Positions 11,857 to 22,251 of a DNA stretch of 64,000 nt are shown piece after piece (position 1 is the stretch's first letter; each line of letters opens with the position of its first letter). This stretch comes from Phytophthora colocasiae (Eukaryota; Oomycota; Peronosporomycetes; Peronosporales; Peronosporaceae). The notes under the pieces are model-generated. The model did not search any database, had not been told where the DNA came from, and worked only from the letters and a program-made list of their open reading frames with translations. The stretch spans positions 3,005,016 through 3,069,015 of the forward strand of contig JAGKQI010000090.1 in NCBI GenBank assembly GCA_018806915.1. Reading direction: 5' to 3'. Made by a program: the position numbers and the translations under genes.

Positions 11857-12249
11857 AAACACGAATAGAGTATACCATGTACTTGTAGTATATGTACGCC
11901 AAAATCACATTTACTGTACTTCAAAAATGAAGCATTTTGTTGTAAAATCACTGACAACACGAAGTTCCAAAACTGGTTGCACTTACATGTATAACCATCA
12001 TCAGCACAAATCCCGCTGGAACGCTTTGGAGTTCAAAACTGACTCATACGGTAAGTTTCGTGTACACGCTGTCCGAATTTTTTTAAAATGTTGGATTTGT
12101 TTAAAACCCAGAATTCTGGTGGTATGGTATTACTCAACGCTATGATGCAGCTGGTTTTACCATCACAATCGAGTTATCACGGTTTATTCCACAGTGTAGC
12201 ACTGCTTGCGTGAGCCTGGCCTACGCTTACCCTTGATTGCGCCTCACAC

Positions 12250-12265
12250 GCTCATTTAAAATAAT
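12250..12265 (+). promoter_or_regulatory. Initiator-like element of A3
   Basis: GCTCATTTAAAATAAT, 22 bases before ATG 12287, matching A1 and A2. Confidence 0.55.
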
Positions 12266-12286
12266 TCCTCCACGTCGGCCTAAGTG

Positions 12287-13598
12287 ATGACAGACCCCGT
12301 CGAGCTGGACACGCTACTGCCGTACCTAGATGGCATATTCGATAACCTCAGAAGCGACGACGATGACGCCGAGGTGATGGCAGATAACCACACAAGCAAC
12401 TCAGCTGAGCGCCTCAGGCGTAAGCACCTAGTGCCTTACTCCACCGGCCTCCAGCGTCGCAAGAAGGCCGAACTGCACAAACTAAGGACGGAAGCACAAC
12501 AACTGGCGGTCAGGAAGGAACGTCTTTTACAAGCTCTTGGGTCGAAAAAGCCATCGAACGCGAGACCTGAGCTTCCAGTGAATTCTGCTGAGCGGCATAG
12601 ATGGCATACTCAAGCACTGACTCAGTACGAGAAGCTGAAACGAGCTCAACGCATGAATCGAGAGTTGAAAGAGATTTTGATGCAGCAGTTCAAGGTTTTT
12701 CAGAGTGTCCGTAAAGAGCTTGGACACAGAGACGTCTTCGAGGTAAGATATACACTGTATTGCGTTTACCTGTTGTGTGGACTTGACTGGAAGAGATATT
12801 TTGTTTTTCAGGGGATGGAGTTTCTGGAGCGCCTTCAACCTACAGCCGATCGCCCGTTCTTCCAGCTCGACTTCAGCGCTCCCATACTTTCTGCATTAGC
12901 CAGCAGACTGGATCAACTGAGTCTACAAGCGGATTGGGTGCTGCCAGATGTGAACCAAGACTGCATCGTCACGTTTCAAACGCAAAGCGGACACCACCCG
13001 GAGAATGGGTACTGCTACGAAGTGAGTTCCACCACACGACTAGCGTACTCAGCCCACAAAGCAGGAGACATTCTATGGGGAGTTATATCCAACAAGGAGA
13101 ACGACGCAGCTGAACAAACCTTTTCCTTCGTAAGTCAAATGTTGGAGTGGTTGAGAAAACAATTTACTTACTGAGAGTTTGCTGTTGCAGGCGCGAGAAC
13201 GAACACCTCAATATTGCGACGAAGTCTTCAACACAAGCTGCATAGCGTCGCTTATCATGCAAGACGCTTACCAACCACCGTTTTGTGTGGACGCGGTGAG
13301 TACGTTCCGTAAATACGAGGAGGGGGACCGAGTTATCATCGTTGGATCGATGGGGTGGCTGCTTCCGGCTGAAGGGCTCGAGTTCGAAGGTAATTACTGG
13401 GCAGTGATATCGTCTCCACCAACATCTCTTGGAAACACTTCCGTCGTTCGATTCTGCTACAGACTTCGAGTTAAAAACGGCGGCTTGCAGTCGTTTGAGC
13501 GGACCCAAAAGATTATTCATTGCATCGGTAGTCAAATTCGGTGTTATCTACAGCTGCAACAGGATTCGTTCTTGGATCCAGGACATTGTGTTAAGTAA
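12287..13598 (+). CDS. A3: bZIP-like/START-like family protein, intact
   Basis: Exons 12287-12742, 12812-13129 and 13191-13598 give about 393 residues. The first intron is 69 nt and happens to lack a stop, so an unspliced 296-residue reading frame exists here. In A1 the same intron is 68 nt and contains a stop, so splicing is the normal state. Domain order is as in A1. Its 3' neighbour B4 starts 304 bases downstream with its own initiator, so the genes are not one transcript. Confidence 0.8.
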
Positions 13599-13852
13599 GT
13601 AATAAACGGATCGTTCATTGCAGAGTTTTTAAAACTCGGTCGAACGAAGGTACAGTATGTACACAAACATTGTTCTAAAGCTTCTCTACAAACTTGCAAC
13701 TTGTCATACAAGCAGACGACTTCCAAGCTGATGCCCATAGGTATGTGTCCTAATCGCGTCGCATAATCTCTCAACAATCTTGATCAAGATTACTGGCTCA
13801 GTAGTCCTCGCGATGGACATCATCACACATGAGAGCAATCGGCTTCTCCAAG

Positions 13853-13867
13853 CCTCATTCTTCAATT
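13853..13867 (+). promoter_or_regulatory. Oomycete initiator of B4
   Basis: CCTCATTCTTCAATT, 34 bases before ATG 13902. Confidence 0.75.
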
Positions 13868-13901
13868 ATCTTTCAAAGTATCACCTGAAAACGACCGGAA
13901 C

Positions 13902-15227
13902 ATGTCAACCGAGACACTGTTCGAACTGTTAGCGCACTTCGATGCTATCAACGCGTTAGAACAACCCGATACTCGGATTCTTGATACAAGCAACGCTGAG
14001 TCAATAGTGACTGATCCGGTTACAAGGCCTACAACAAGGAGTCGCAGAACGAAGAAAACACGCATCCCCTACTCAACAGATCTGCAAAGGAGGAGGAAAA
14101 ACGAAAGAGAAGCTTTGCGGTCAGAAGTGCAGCAACTACGCTACAAACTCGAATACCTCGTTACAACTCAGCCAGGGCAGAACACGGGAGGAAACCAAGG
14201 GAATCTGGCCATGTGGCACAGTCAAACGGTGGCCAATTGCGAAGAGCGAGTACGCTCTGAACGAGTGAATCAAGAGCTGAAAGACATCTTGACGCAGCAG
14301 TCGAAGCTGTTTGCATCCTTCCGTAAGGTACTTCAACGGATTGACTCGGCTCAGGTGAGTGCATCTGCTAGCTTGGTGTGCGTTTAAGTTTTATACTTCG
14401 AAGTACTAATTCAAACTGCTTCAGGAAATGAAAATCGTTTCTGCAACCACTACCGACCGTAGACCGACCATTTTTCGAGATCGACTACAGCGCTCAGGTC
14501 TTTGCCGAATTGGCGCACAATACTCGTCAATTCCACACCAAAGTGGACGTTAGTACATCCTCGTGGGCCGTTGAGGAGTGTTCGGTTGCCTTCCACTGTC
14601 AGTCAAACCTTGCTCCAAGAGATAGCGAACACTGTTTCAACATCAGATCAAGGACCCCTCTGGCTTGCTCCGTGACGGAAGCTCGACGGATTTTGTGGGA
14701 CTACGTCACGGATAAGGAGAACCCGGACACTCGAGAGTCATTTAACTTTGTACGTTATTCCCCTTTTCATGATTCAAAATGTGTTGCTAATGTGAATTTG
14801 TGGTTGAACACAGTCGCGTGCAAGAAGCGCCACGGGGGAGAGAGGCCATCGCAACTGTATTACAGCTCTCTTTATCTCAGCCGGTTCCAAAGGTTCTCCA
14901 TCTTTCGTGAACGCATTGGGCACGTATTGGATGTTCGAGCGGGCAGATCAAGTTTTCCTGGTTGGAGGCATGAGATGGATCTTACCCGCTGAAGGACTCC
15001 AGTTTGAAGACAACTATTGTACATCCATTGGTCCATTAGAGAACGGCTCGGTGGTTCGAACGTCCTACCAATTGCACTGGCAAAATGCTGATATTCCCCA
15101 TATCTCAAAAGCAACTGAGGACAAGGCGATGAACTGCATCGCAGACATATCACGATGCTATCTGCAATCCATGCAGAACGCGCTCCTGGATAGAACTATC
15201 CCTTTTACAACGCTACTTTCGATCTAA
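13902..15227 (+). pseudogene. B4: last family B gene, one-base insertion
   Basis: Exons correspond to 13902-14354, 14425-14749 and 14814-15227. One T is inserted in exon 2 (CGTTTCTGCAACC where the others read CGTTTCGCAACC, near 14442), shifting the frame ten codons after the intron. Everything downstream is otherwise preserved, and exon 3 is full length. The gene ends with LLSI instead of LNSI. Its 3' flank no longer matches the other units well, marking the array edge. Confidence 0.75.
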
Positions 15228-15365
15228 AATCTCGAATAAAGTTTACCACGTCGAATTACGCAAAAAAAAACAGTTTTCTGAAATAACATTGACAACACGC
15301 TACGAAACTGGTTGCGCTAGAATCATCACCAGCACAAACCCGACTACATTTTGTAGTTGACAACT
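15228..15365. other. Diverged end of the tandem array
   Basis: The sequence after B4 still aligns loosely with the spacer after B1-B3 (for example ACTGGTTGCGCTAGAATCATCA against ACTGGTTGCACTTACATGTATAACCATCA) but is clearly older and diverged. It stops next to the inverted repeat arm at 15366. Confidence 0.6.
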
Positions 15366-16168
15366 TACTCAGATCGAAGGTTGCGGTAAGGCTTCGGCGT
15401 AGTTGTTCCCGTGGCACCCGTTCCAGTTCCGGTAGTGCCAATCTTCGTGCCAGTCGTAGAACCGGTAGTGCCCGTGCCAGGAGTACCAGCAGCACCAATC
15501 CCAGTGCCAGTAGTGCCCGTCGTCCCCGTTGTTCCAGTTCCGGTGCTGGTGCTGGTGCCGCCTGTAGTGCTGATTCCCGTGCCTGGAGCATGCACCGTTC
15601 CAGGACCATACGCATTGCCGCTTCCTGCGCCAGGGATCATTTTACTGAGACTGGAGAGACCTCCGCTGGTTCCGGCTCCACCCATTCCAGGAATCATGTT
15701 GCTGAAGCTTGGGAGACCGCCACTTGCACCACCAGCTCCAGGGATCATTTTACTGAGACCCGACATGCCGCCGCTGCCCATTCCCGGTAGACCACCGCTC
15801 ATTCCTGGCAAACCACCGCTGCCGCCCATGCCTGGCATCATTTTCGAGAGACCTGACAGACCGCCGCTGCCCATTCCGGGTAGGCCTCCGCTAGTCCCCG
15901 TGCCGGTTCCGCCCATTCCAGGCATCATCTTGGTCAGGTCAGACAGACCACCACCACCACCGCTCAAACCGGGGAGACCGCCGCTCATACCGGGAAGGCC
16001 GCCACTCATACCGGGAAGGCCGCCACTCATACCGGGAAGGCCGCCACTCATACCTGGAAGACCGCCACCCCCACCATACGTCTCGGTAGCTTCTTGTTCG
16101 GCATGGACACAAGTGGAGACGGCGGCAAACGCAAAGAGTAGAGCGATAATCTTGTTGCTGGAGAACAT
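15365..16168 (-). CDS. G1-left: secreted glycine-rich repeat protein
   Basis: The 267-residue protein starts at ATG 16168 with a signal peptide (MFSSNKIIALLFAFAAVSTC, cleavage likely after VHA). It continues with four GGLPGMS repeats, then looser GGLSGLSKMMPGMG and KMIPGAG blocks, a [11 protein letters not shown] motif, and a Thr/Gly-rich TGTTGTTG tail, and ends KPYRNLRSE. It should be exported and could be a wall or matrix protein, heavily O-glycosylated on Thr. The family is not one I can name. The partner copy on the right arm is six residues longer in the repeat tail. Minus-strand orientation, tail toward the tandem array. Confidence 0.8.
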   Translation of the reverse strand: MFSSNKIIALLFAFAAVSTCVHAEQEATETYGGGGGLPGMSGGLPGMSGGLPGMSGGLPGMSGGLPGLSGGGGGLSDLTKMMPGMGGTGTGTSGGLPGMGSGGLSGLSKMMPGMGGSGGLPGMSGGLPGMGSGGMSGLSKMIPGAGGASGGLPSFSNMIPGMGGAGTSGGLSSLSKMIPGAGSGNAYGPGTVHAPGTGISTTGGTSTSTGTGTTGTTGTTGTGIGAAGTPGTGTTGSTTGTKIGTTGTGTGATGTTTPKPYRNLRSE

Positions 16169-16914
16169 TCTTGAGAAAAGTTGTCTGATTGCCTACAGAT
16201 GCTGTGAACTGTCGAAGGCAAATGTGGAAGTGAGCCAACACGACTAGCTCGACTACGTGAGTGGGGTGCTCTGCTCTGAGAACGGGAGAAGTAGTCGAAG
16301 CGTATGGCATTGAGGAAGCGCATGTCGAGCCGACCAGCTTGACGCCAACGCGAACGGGGGTCGTGAATGCAGGATGTTTGGAGATTTCTGCTGTCAGATG
16401 CACTCGCCTTTGTGGGCTTCACGCAGCGCTTTAGCTGTTCGTGACTGTGATTGCGGGCATGGCAAAGGAGGGTGACGGCCATCTTTGGCCTTTGGCAGGC
16501 CTAGGGCATCTGGTGAGCACTGCTGTGTCTTATCCGGTAGTCACCACGCTTGCCATGAGAGATCGGCCCCACTGTGGTTGCACGTTGGCGGGCACCGTCT
16601 GGACTCTTTTGCAGCTTTTTTGCTGTTCGTAACTAGGATCGCCACTAGATCTAGAGCACGACCCACTTGACCGCCACGTGAAGGTTGGCGGCCAATAACT
16701 CTCCAGTCCTTACACTGTTTTCACCTGCGGCTCAAGATTTCAACAAATATACGTTTTCAATGCGCTTAAGTACTCGATACAGAAATTGGCAAACAACGCT
16801 GGTTTCCTTTATCCTTTTTCGTTAACACACTACTGAGCACTACTACACAGACACAAGAGAGCGATGTAAGCACAACATTGGCACAATGGCCTGTTCGTGG
16901 GCCCTCCCACCCGC
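16169..16914. other. G1-G2 intergenic (left arm)
   Basis: About 750 bases without a convincing gene. It must contain the G1 promoter and G2 3' end. Short ORFs here are unsupported. The same DNA recurs inverted at 22252-22997. Confidence 0.7.
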
Positions 16915-17548
16915 TCACTCTTCCGTGCGGAGCTTGCGGTACGCCTTCTGAGAGGTGGCACCCGTGCCGTTAGTTCCGGCCTTCGCGCCAGCATTCGCAT
17001 TCGCATTCGCATTTGCATTTGCAGATGCACTAGCGGTGGCGCTCGCGGACGCGCCGCCTGCGCCGGTGGACGTCTTCGCGCTGTTGACACCGTCGTTACT
17101 CGTCACAGTCACCGACTTGCTCGAGTAGCCATTGCCACCAGTGCCGACACCAACATCCAGCTCCATCGTGAATGACGGTAGTAGGTGCTCCGACATGGAC
17201 CGTATCCACGCCGACCGCTGGGGCAGCACCGACGCCTACGCTAGCGACACCGGGGACACCGACGCCAACACCGACGCCGTTCACACCGACCCCCACGCCG
17301 TTGACGCCAACCACACCGGGGACACCCACGCCGACGCTGGCGACACCTGGAACGCCGACACTGACGCCAGGACCGCCAATGTAGCCTGGGGCACCAACCC
17401 CCACGCTAGCGACTCCTGGAACGCCCACGCCAACACCAGGGACGCCGAGCAAACCGAACGTCTCGGCCACTTGCTTCTCGGCTTGCACGTCGTTCGAGAG
17501 GGCCATGGTGGCGATGCAGAGGGCGAAGATCTTGCTGCTGTTGAACAT
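16915..17548 (-). pseudogene. G2-left: glycine/valine-rich secreted protein with one-base insertion
   Basis: From ATG 17548 the frame encodes a signal peptide (MFNSSKIFALCIATMALSND, VQAEKQ) and GVGVPGVASV repeats, but after residue 128 it shifts because of an extra C (ACATCCAGC, near 17156) compared with the right arm (ACATCAGC). The remaining part, with the alternating Ala/Asn stretch and the KAYRKLRTEE end, lies in another frame (17229-16915). Either this arm copy is broken or the base is a consensus error. Confidence 0.75.
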
Positions 17549-17646
17549 TGTAGTTGGTGGTTGGTTGGGGAGATGGATCCGAATGGTATGGATAGAGTGT
17601 TCGCTGTTGGATGGAGTCGATTCGAGTGGATGAGCTCGAAGGAGTG

Positions 17647-17660
17647 AATTGAAGAATGAG
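17647..17660 (-). promoter_or_regulatory. Oomycete initiator of G2-left
   Basis: On the minus strand CTCATTCTTCAATT lies about 100 bases upstream of ATG 17548. It is the same core as before the family B genes. Confidence 0.65.
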
Positions 17661-18390
17661 ATGAGGAAGTGGCAGCGTCCTGGTACTTGGTCTGCATTAT
17701 TCCTATGGGAAGGTGTGAGCTCTGAAAAAGTGTGTTGGTCAGGGATGCGTCGTGTACAGCACCTCCTCCTTGCGGTGCAGGTTAGTGATTCCTAGCAGAA
17801 AGCAGTAGGTCAATGGCAAAGTTGCATGGTCAACAACCGTAAACTCTAGTTTTGATTCATGGGCTACCGGTACTTTACAGTTTGTACGCTCTGGACGACG
17901 AATACGTGGGCTCAGTAGAATGAAACGAGCGGTGCCCATGAATATACGTCCTTATTCCGCAGGCATACTTTACATCTTCTTATCTTTGCTAAGTGGCCGC
18001 GATCGTCGGGACCTGTCAATGTCTTCTTGATGGTGGGCAAACAATGTACAGAGGCGGCCGACTGGTGGTCGAACAAACACTTTCGGGATCGCTGACAAGC
18101 GATTCGCTGTCACTTGTTTGGGTATTACCGGTACAGGTTCACCGCATGGATGCATGCGCGCGAGTACTCACAGACACAACACATCTTTCGTTTACATGGG
18201 TCTCAAGAGCCTGTCGTTTGCAAATCGGACATGCGTATCTTTGTCTTATCGGATTTATACTAGCATTTGTATGCTCGATGTTGAAGTCGTGAGTTGTCGA
18301 TGTAAGTGTGCTATCCAGGAGAAGCCGAGTTTTTTAAACAACCCCCACTGTACCAAATACGCCTTCACCAAGTTTTGCGTGTCATTCATA
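17661..18390. other. Divergent promoter region G2/G3 (left arm)
   Basis: The non-coding region shared by the two divergent genes. Part of it (around 18240-18290, TTATACTAGCATTTGTATG) is also found in altered form near 30620, upstream of another G2-type gene, so regulatory DNA has been copied with the family. Confidence 0.6.
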
Positions 18391-18406
18391 GCTCATTTCT
18401 AAATCT
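18391..18406 (+). promoter_or_regulatory. Initiator-like element of G3-left
   Basis: GCTCATTTCTAAATCT lies 42 bases before ATG 18448 and matches the GCTCATTY core with an AT-rich flank. Confidence 0.6.
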
Positions 18407-18447
18407 GCCTCCAAGCGATCTGTTAAGGGACACTTCCAAGACTCAAC

Positions 18448-19179
18448 ATGACTGGCACCAACAAAGTATTGGCGCTGATGATTTCCGCCGTGGCGATTTC
18501 AAACGGAATTCATGCTGAAGAACAAGCAGCTCAGACATTCGGCATGTTTGGTGGTGGTCTTCCGGGAATGGGAGGTGGCCTTCCTGGCATGGGTGGCGGC
18601 ATGGGAGGAATGGGCGGTGGTCTATCCAGCTTCACGAAGATGATCCCAGGTATGGGTGGTGGCATGGGGGGTCTCCCTGGAATGGGCGGCGGTGGCATGG
18701 GAGGGATGGGCGGTCTCTCCAGCCTCACCAACATGATTCCAGGCATGGGCGGCGGCACCTCCGGTACGAGCGGTGGTCTGTCGGGCCTCTCGAACATGAT
18801 TCCTGGTATGGGCGGTGGTATGAGCGGTGGCTCCAGCAAGACGGCAGCGAGTACTGGAACCGGCGTGAGCGGGCCTGGCACGGTGCATGCTCCGAACATA
18901 GGTGCGATGGGCACCGGAGCTGCTACAACCGGCGGAACTGGGGCGACAGGAACTAGCGGGGCCACTGGGGGTGCTGCAATTCCTAATACATCTGGAACTA
19001 CCGGCACAACCGGCACTACGGGGACTACAGGAACTACTGGTACAACTGGAACTACAGGCACAACTGGGGTTACTGGTACTTCCGGCACCACAGGAACGAC
19101 TGGGACTACAGGAGCTCCCGGCACCACGGGAACTACTGGGACAACGCAGACATACCGTCGCAATCTTCGATCGGATTGA
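18448..19179 (+). CDS. G3-left: secreted glycine-rich protein with collagen-like GTT tail
   Basis: A 243-residue protein with signal peptide ([20 protein letters not shown], then IHAEEQ). Residues about 35-130 are [13 protein letters not shown] repeats with interspersed [12 protein letters not shown] blocks. [13 protein letters not shown] motif follows, then a run of Gly-Thr-Thr triplets with collagen-like G-X-Y spacing, and the end is TYRRNLRSD. The N-terminus aligns with G1 and G2 (K-I/V-x-A-L, A-E, T-F/Y-G), so the three are paralogues with different repeat cores. Divergent from G2 across about 900 bases. Confidence 0.82.
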   Translation: MTGTNKVLALMISAVAISNGIHAEEQAAQTFGMFGGGLPGMGGGLPGMGGGMGGMGGGLSSFTKMIPGMGGGMGGLPGMGGGGMGGMGGLSSLTNMIPGMGGGTSGTSGGLSGLSNMIPGMGGGMSGGSSKTAASTGTGVSGPGTVHAPNIGAMGTGAATTGGTGATGTSGATGGAAIPNTSGTTGTTGTTGTTGTTGTTGTTGTTGVTGTSGTTGTTGTTGAPGTTGTTGTTQTYRRNLRSD

Positions 19180-19297
19180 ACGGCTTCAACTCTATGTATA
19201 TTGGGATTCTGTTTTTGAGTTTTACATGTAAGCTGGTACGATCGAAGTTCCAGAAGATATCCATATAAGCAGCACTTGTTACTTTTATGATGAAATG

Positions 19298-19885
19298 CAG
19301 TTCTGGATTCTATTTCTTGTAAACTTGATACACGAGAACTTTATTTTGTCGTGATAGCCATCGATACAGCCCTTTTCGATATGTACAGCAGATACCTTTC
19401 TTCTTCCTCCTCCTCCTGGAGGTCAGATTCAGGTACTTTGTACGCAATGGCGCAAAACGCGGCATTTGTTTTCTTTTTACATTCCGCTAGAACCCACCTG
19501 GCCGCGCTCACAGATTTCTTACCCGGCTGAACTCAAGATTCTCTGGACGATTCTGCGCAGACTGGGTTTGGACAGCCCGCAACAAACATCACTTTGAAAA
19601 TCGGCCGCTGGAAGCACGGAATGGGCTATACTACGTTCTTCTACTGCGAACAAGCGATCTCGTTTTCAAAGGTGTCTTCATCACTTTCGCCTGGCTCCCG
19701 GTTCCACCGTTTCGCTACAGCTCACCCACGACTGTTCTCACTTCGACGGCAAGTGCTCTGTGCTGAAGAAAATGGATCCCCGCACCACCGACTGACACTG
19801 CTACCCGCCGTAGTCAGCAGCCGCTCGGTTGCTAACTCCGTTGGAAACTGATAAACATTCAACACGCAAAGTTCCCCCCACGTTC
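19298..19885 (+). other. Inverted repeat spacer with possible LINE remnant
   Basis: The unique centre of the palindrome. A broken frame around 19559-19690 reads VWTARNKHHFENRPLEAR, which resembles the W-x-x-R-N segment near the C-terminus of LINE-type retroelement proteins. No other domain is visible and stops are frequent. Low certainty. Confidence 0.3.
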
Positions 19886-19990
19886 ATCATAAAAAAGTAA
19901 CTTATATGGATATCTTCTGGAACTTCAATCGTACCAGCTTACATGTAAAACTCAAAAACAGAATCCCAATATACATAGAGTTGAAGCCGT

Positions 19991-20719
19991 TCAATCCGAT
20001 CGAAGATTGCGACGGTATGTCTGCGTTGTCCCAGTAGTTCCCGTGGTGCCGGGAGCTCCTGTAGTCCCAGTCGTTCCTGTGGTGCCGGAAGTACCAGTAA
20101 CCCCAGTTGTGCCTGTAGTTCCAGTTGTACCAGTAGTTCCTGTAGTCCCCGTAGTGCCGGTTGTGCCGGTAGTTCCAGATGTATTAGGAATTGCAGCACC
20201 CCCAGTGGCCCCGCTAGTTCCTGTCGCCCCAGTTCCGCCGGTTGTAGCAGCTCCGGTGCCCATCGCACCTATGTTCGGAGCATGCACCGTGCCAGGCCCG
20301 CTCACGCCGGTTCCAGTACTCGCTGCCGTCTTGCTGGAGCCACCGCTCATACCACCGCCCATACCAGGAATCATGTTCGAGAGGCCCGACAGACCACCGC
20401 TCGTACCGGAGGTGCCGCCGCCCATGCCTGGAATCATGTTGGTGAGGCTGGAGAGACCGCCCATCCCTCCCATGCCACCGCCGCCCATTCCAGGAGACCC
20501 CATGCCACCACCCATACCTGGGATCATCTTCGTGAAGCTGGATAGACCACCGCCCATTCCTCCCATGCCGCCACCCATGCCAGGAAGGCCACCTCCCATT
20601 CCCGGAAGACCACCACCAAACATGCCGAATGTCTGAGCTGCTTGTTCTTCAGCATGAATTCCGTTTGAAATCGCCACGGCGGAAATCATCAGCGCCAATA
20701 CTTTGTTGGTGCCAGTCAT
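19991..20719 (-). CDS. G3-right: secreted glycine-rich protein
   Basis: This is the mirror copy of G3-left, 242 residues, ending TYRRNLRSD. It differs by two missing G and one missing C in two neighbouring homopolymers (near 20492-20500), which together remove one residue and change GGLPGMGGG to GSPGMGG without breaking the frame. The compensating losses suggest either selection for an open frame or conversion. Confidence 0.8.
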   Translation of the reverse strand: MTGTNKVLALMISAVAISNGIHAEEQAAQTFGMFGGGLPGMGGGLPGMGGGMGGMGGGLSSFTKMIPGMGGGMGSPGMGGGGMGGMGGLSSLTNMIPGMGGGTSGTSGGLSGLSNMIPGMGGGMSGGSSKTAASTGTGVSGPGTVHAPNIGAMGTGAATTGGTGATGTSGATGGAAIPNTSGTTGTTGTTGTTGTTGTTGTTGTTGVTGTSGTTGTTGTTGAPGTTGTTGTTQTYRRNLRSD

Positions 20720-20760
20720 GTTGAGTCTTGGAAGTGTCCCTTAACAGATCGCTTGGAGGC

Positions 20761-20776
20761 AGATTTAGAAATGAGC
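20761..20776 (-). promoter_or_regulatory. Initiator-like element of G3-right
   Basis: Mirror copy of GCTCATTTCTAAATCT, 42 bases upstream of ATG 20719 on the minus strand. Confidence 0.6.
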
Positions 20777-21506
20777 TATGAATGACACGCAAAACTTGGT
20801 GAAGGCGTATTTGGTACAGTGGGGGTTGTTTAAAAAACTCGGCTTCTCCTGGATAGCACACTTACATCGACAACTCACGACTTCAACATCGAGCATACAA
20901 ATGCTAGTATAAATCCGATAAGACAAAGATACGCATGTCCGATTTGCAAACGACAGGCTCTTGAGACCCATGTAAACGAAAGATGTGTTGTGTCTGTGAG
21001 TACTCGCGCGCATGCATCCATGCGGTGAACCTGTACCGGTAATACCCAAACAAGTGACAGCGAATCGCTTGTCAGCGATCCCGAAAGTGTTTGTTCGACC
21101 ACCAGTCGGCCGCCTCTGTACATTGTTTGCCCACCATCAAGAAGACATTGACAGGTCCCGACGATCGCGGCCACTTAGCAAAGATAAGAAGATGTAAAGT
21201 ATGCCTGCGGAATAAGGACGTATATTCATGGGCACCGCTCGTTTCATTCTACTGAGCCCACGTATTCGTCGTCCAGAGCGTACAAACTGTAAAGTACCGG
21301 TAGCCCATGAATCAAAACTAGAGTTTACGGTTGTTGACCATGCAACTTTGCCATTGACCTACTGCTTTCTGCTAGGAATCACTAACCTGCACCGCAAGGA
21401 GGAGGTGCTGTACACGACGCATCCCTGACCAACACACTTTTTCAGAGCTCACACCTTCCCATAGGAATAATGCAGACCAAGTACCAGGACGCTGCCACTT
21501 CCTCAT
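20777..21506. other. Divergent promoter region G3/G2 (right arm)
   Basis: Mirror of 17661-18390; no gene seen. Confidence 0.6.
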
Positions 21507-21520
21507 CTCATTCTTCAATT
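21507..21520 (+). promoter_or_regulatory. Oomycete initiator of G2-right
   Basis: CTCATTCTTCAATT, about 100 bases before ATG 21619. Confidence 0.65.
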
Positions 21521-21618
21521 CACTCCTTCGAGCTCATCCACTCGAATCGACTCCATCCAACAGCGGACACTCTATCCATACCATTCGGATCCATCTCCCC
21601 AACCAACCACCAACTACA

Positions 21619-22251
21619 ATGTTCAACAGCAGCAAGATCTTCGCCCTCTGCATCGCCACCATGGCCCTCTCGAACGACGTGCAAGCCGAGAAGCAAGTGG
21701 CCGAGACGTTCGGTTTGCTCGGCGTCCCTGGTGTTGGCGTGGGCGTTCCAGGAGTCGCTAGCGTGGGGGTTGGTGCCCCAGGCTACATTGGCGGTCCTGG
21801 CGTCAGTGTCGGCGTTCCAGGTGTCGCCAGCGTCGGCGTGGGTGTCCCCGGTGTGGTTGGCGTCAACGGCGTGGGGGTCGGTGTGAACGGCGTCGGTGTT
21901 GGCGTCGGTGTCCCCGGTGTCGCTAGCGTAGGCGTCGGTGCTGCCCCAGCGGTCGGCGTGGATACGGTCCATGTCGGAGCACCTACTACCGTCATTCACG
22001 ATGGAGCTGATGTTGGTGTCGGCACTGGTGGCAATGGCTACTCGAGCAAGTCGGTGACTGTGACGAGTAACGACGGTGTCAACAGCGCGAAGACGTCCAC
22101 CGGCGCAGGCGGCGCGTCCGCGAGCGCCACCGCTAGTGCATCTGCAAATGCAAATGCGAATGCGAATGCGAATGCTGGCGCGAAGGCCGGAACTAACGGC
22201 ACGGGTGCCACCTCTCAGAAGGCGTACCGCAAGCTCCGCACGGAAGAGTGA
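21619..22251 (+). CDS. G2-right: secreted Gly/Val-rich repeat protein, intact
   Basis: An open 210-residue frame. Signal peptide at residues 1-22, EKQVAETFG as the mature start, then about 85 residues of GVGVPGVASV and GVNGVGVGV repeats, a TVHVGAPTTV motif related to the TVHAP motif of G1 and G3, a Ser/Thr stretch, an alternating Ala-Asn run, and the end KAYRKLRTEE. Low complexity and export suggest a structural wall or surface protein. This copy shows what the frameshifted left-arm copy should encode. Confidence 0.82.
   Translation: MFNSSKIFALCIATMALSNDVQAEKQVAETFGLLGVPGVGVGVPGVASVGVGAPGYIGGPGVSVGVPGVASVGVGVPGVVGVNGVGVGVNGVGVGVGVPGVASVGVGAAPAVGVDTVHVGAPTTVIHDGADVGVGTGGNGYSSKSVTVTSNDGVNSAKTSTGAGGASASATASASANANANANANAGAKAGTNGTGATSQKAYRKLRTEE

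Larger units (their letters stand above)
2955..15230 (+). repeat. Tandem array of two-gene units, period about 3.37 kb
   Basis: B-gene starts lie at 3804, 7159, 10531 and 13902 (steps 3355, 3372, 3371). A-gene starts lie at 5554, 8919 and 12287 (steps 3365, 3368). Coding, intron and intergenic DNA are all nearly identical between units, so whole units were duplicated or are kept uniform by gene conversion. The left edge is cut by an LTR element inside an A copy. On the right, the spacer after the last B gene diverges and ends near 15355. Confidence 0.95.
15366..19297. repeat. Left arm of large inverted repeat
   Basis: This arm of about 3.9 kb is the reverse complement of 19886-23818. Paired coordinates sum to about 39167 over most of the length (18448 with 20719; 17548 with 21619; 16168 with 22998), with a shift of about 18 at the outer end from repeat-length change. 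It contains G1, G2 and G3. The outer homology stops exactly at the G1 stop codon. Confidence 0.95.

Noticed and set aside
12287..13174. 296-residue unspliced A3 frame
   Set aside because: The apparent insert is a 69-nt GT-AG intron; the same intron in A1 contains a stop codon.
15411..16247. Proline-rich 278-residue plus-strand ORF, and its mirror at 22919-23773
   Set aside because: It is the complement of the glycine-rich G1 coding repeats; GGC/GGT codons read backwards as Pro and Val. It has no signal peptide and no promoter.
18531..19163. Pro/Val-rich ORF opposite G3, mirrored at 20007-20636
   Set aside because: Same strand-shadow effect of low-complexity coding DNA.
15365..19179. G proteins as RXLR effectors
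   Set aside because: The RXLR-like motif is at the extreme C-terminus, not 30-60 residues after the signal peptide, and the body is repeat sequence.
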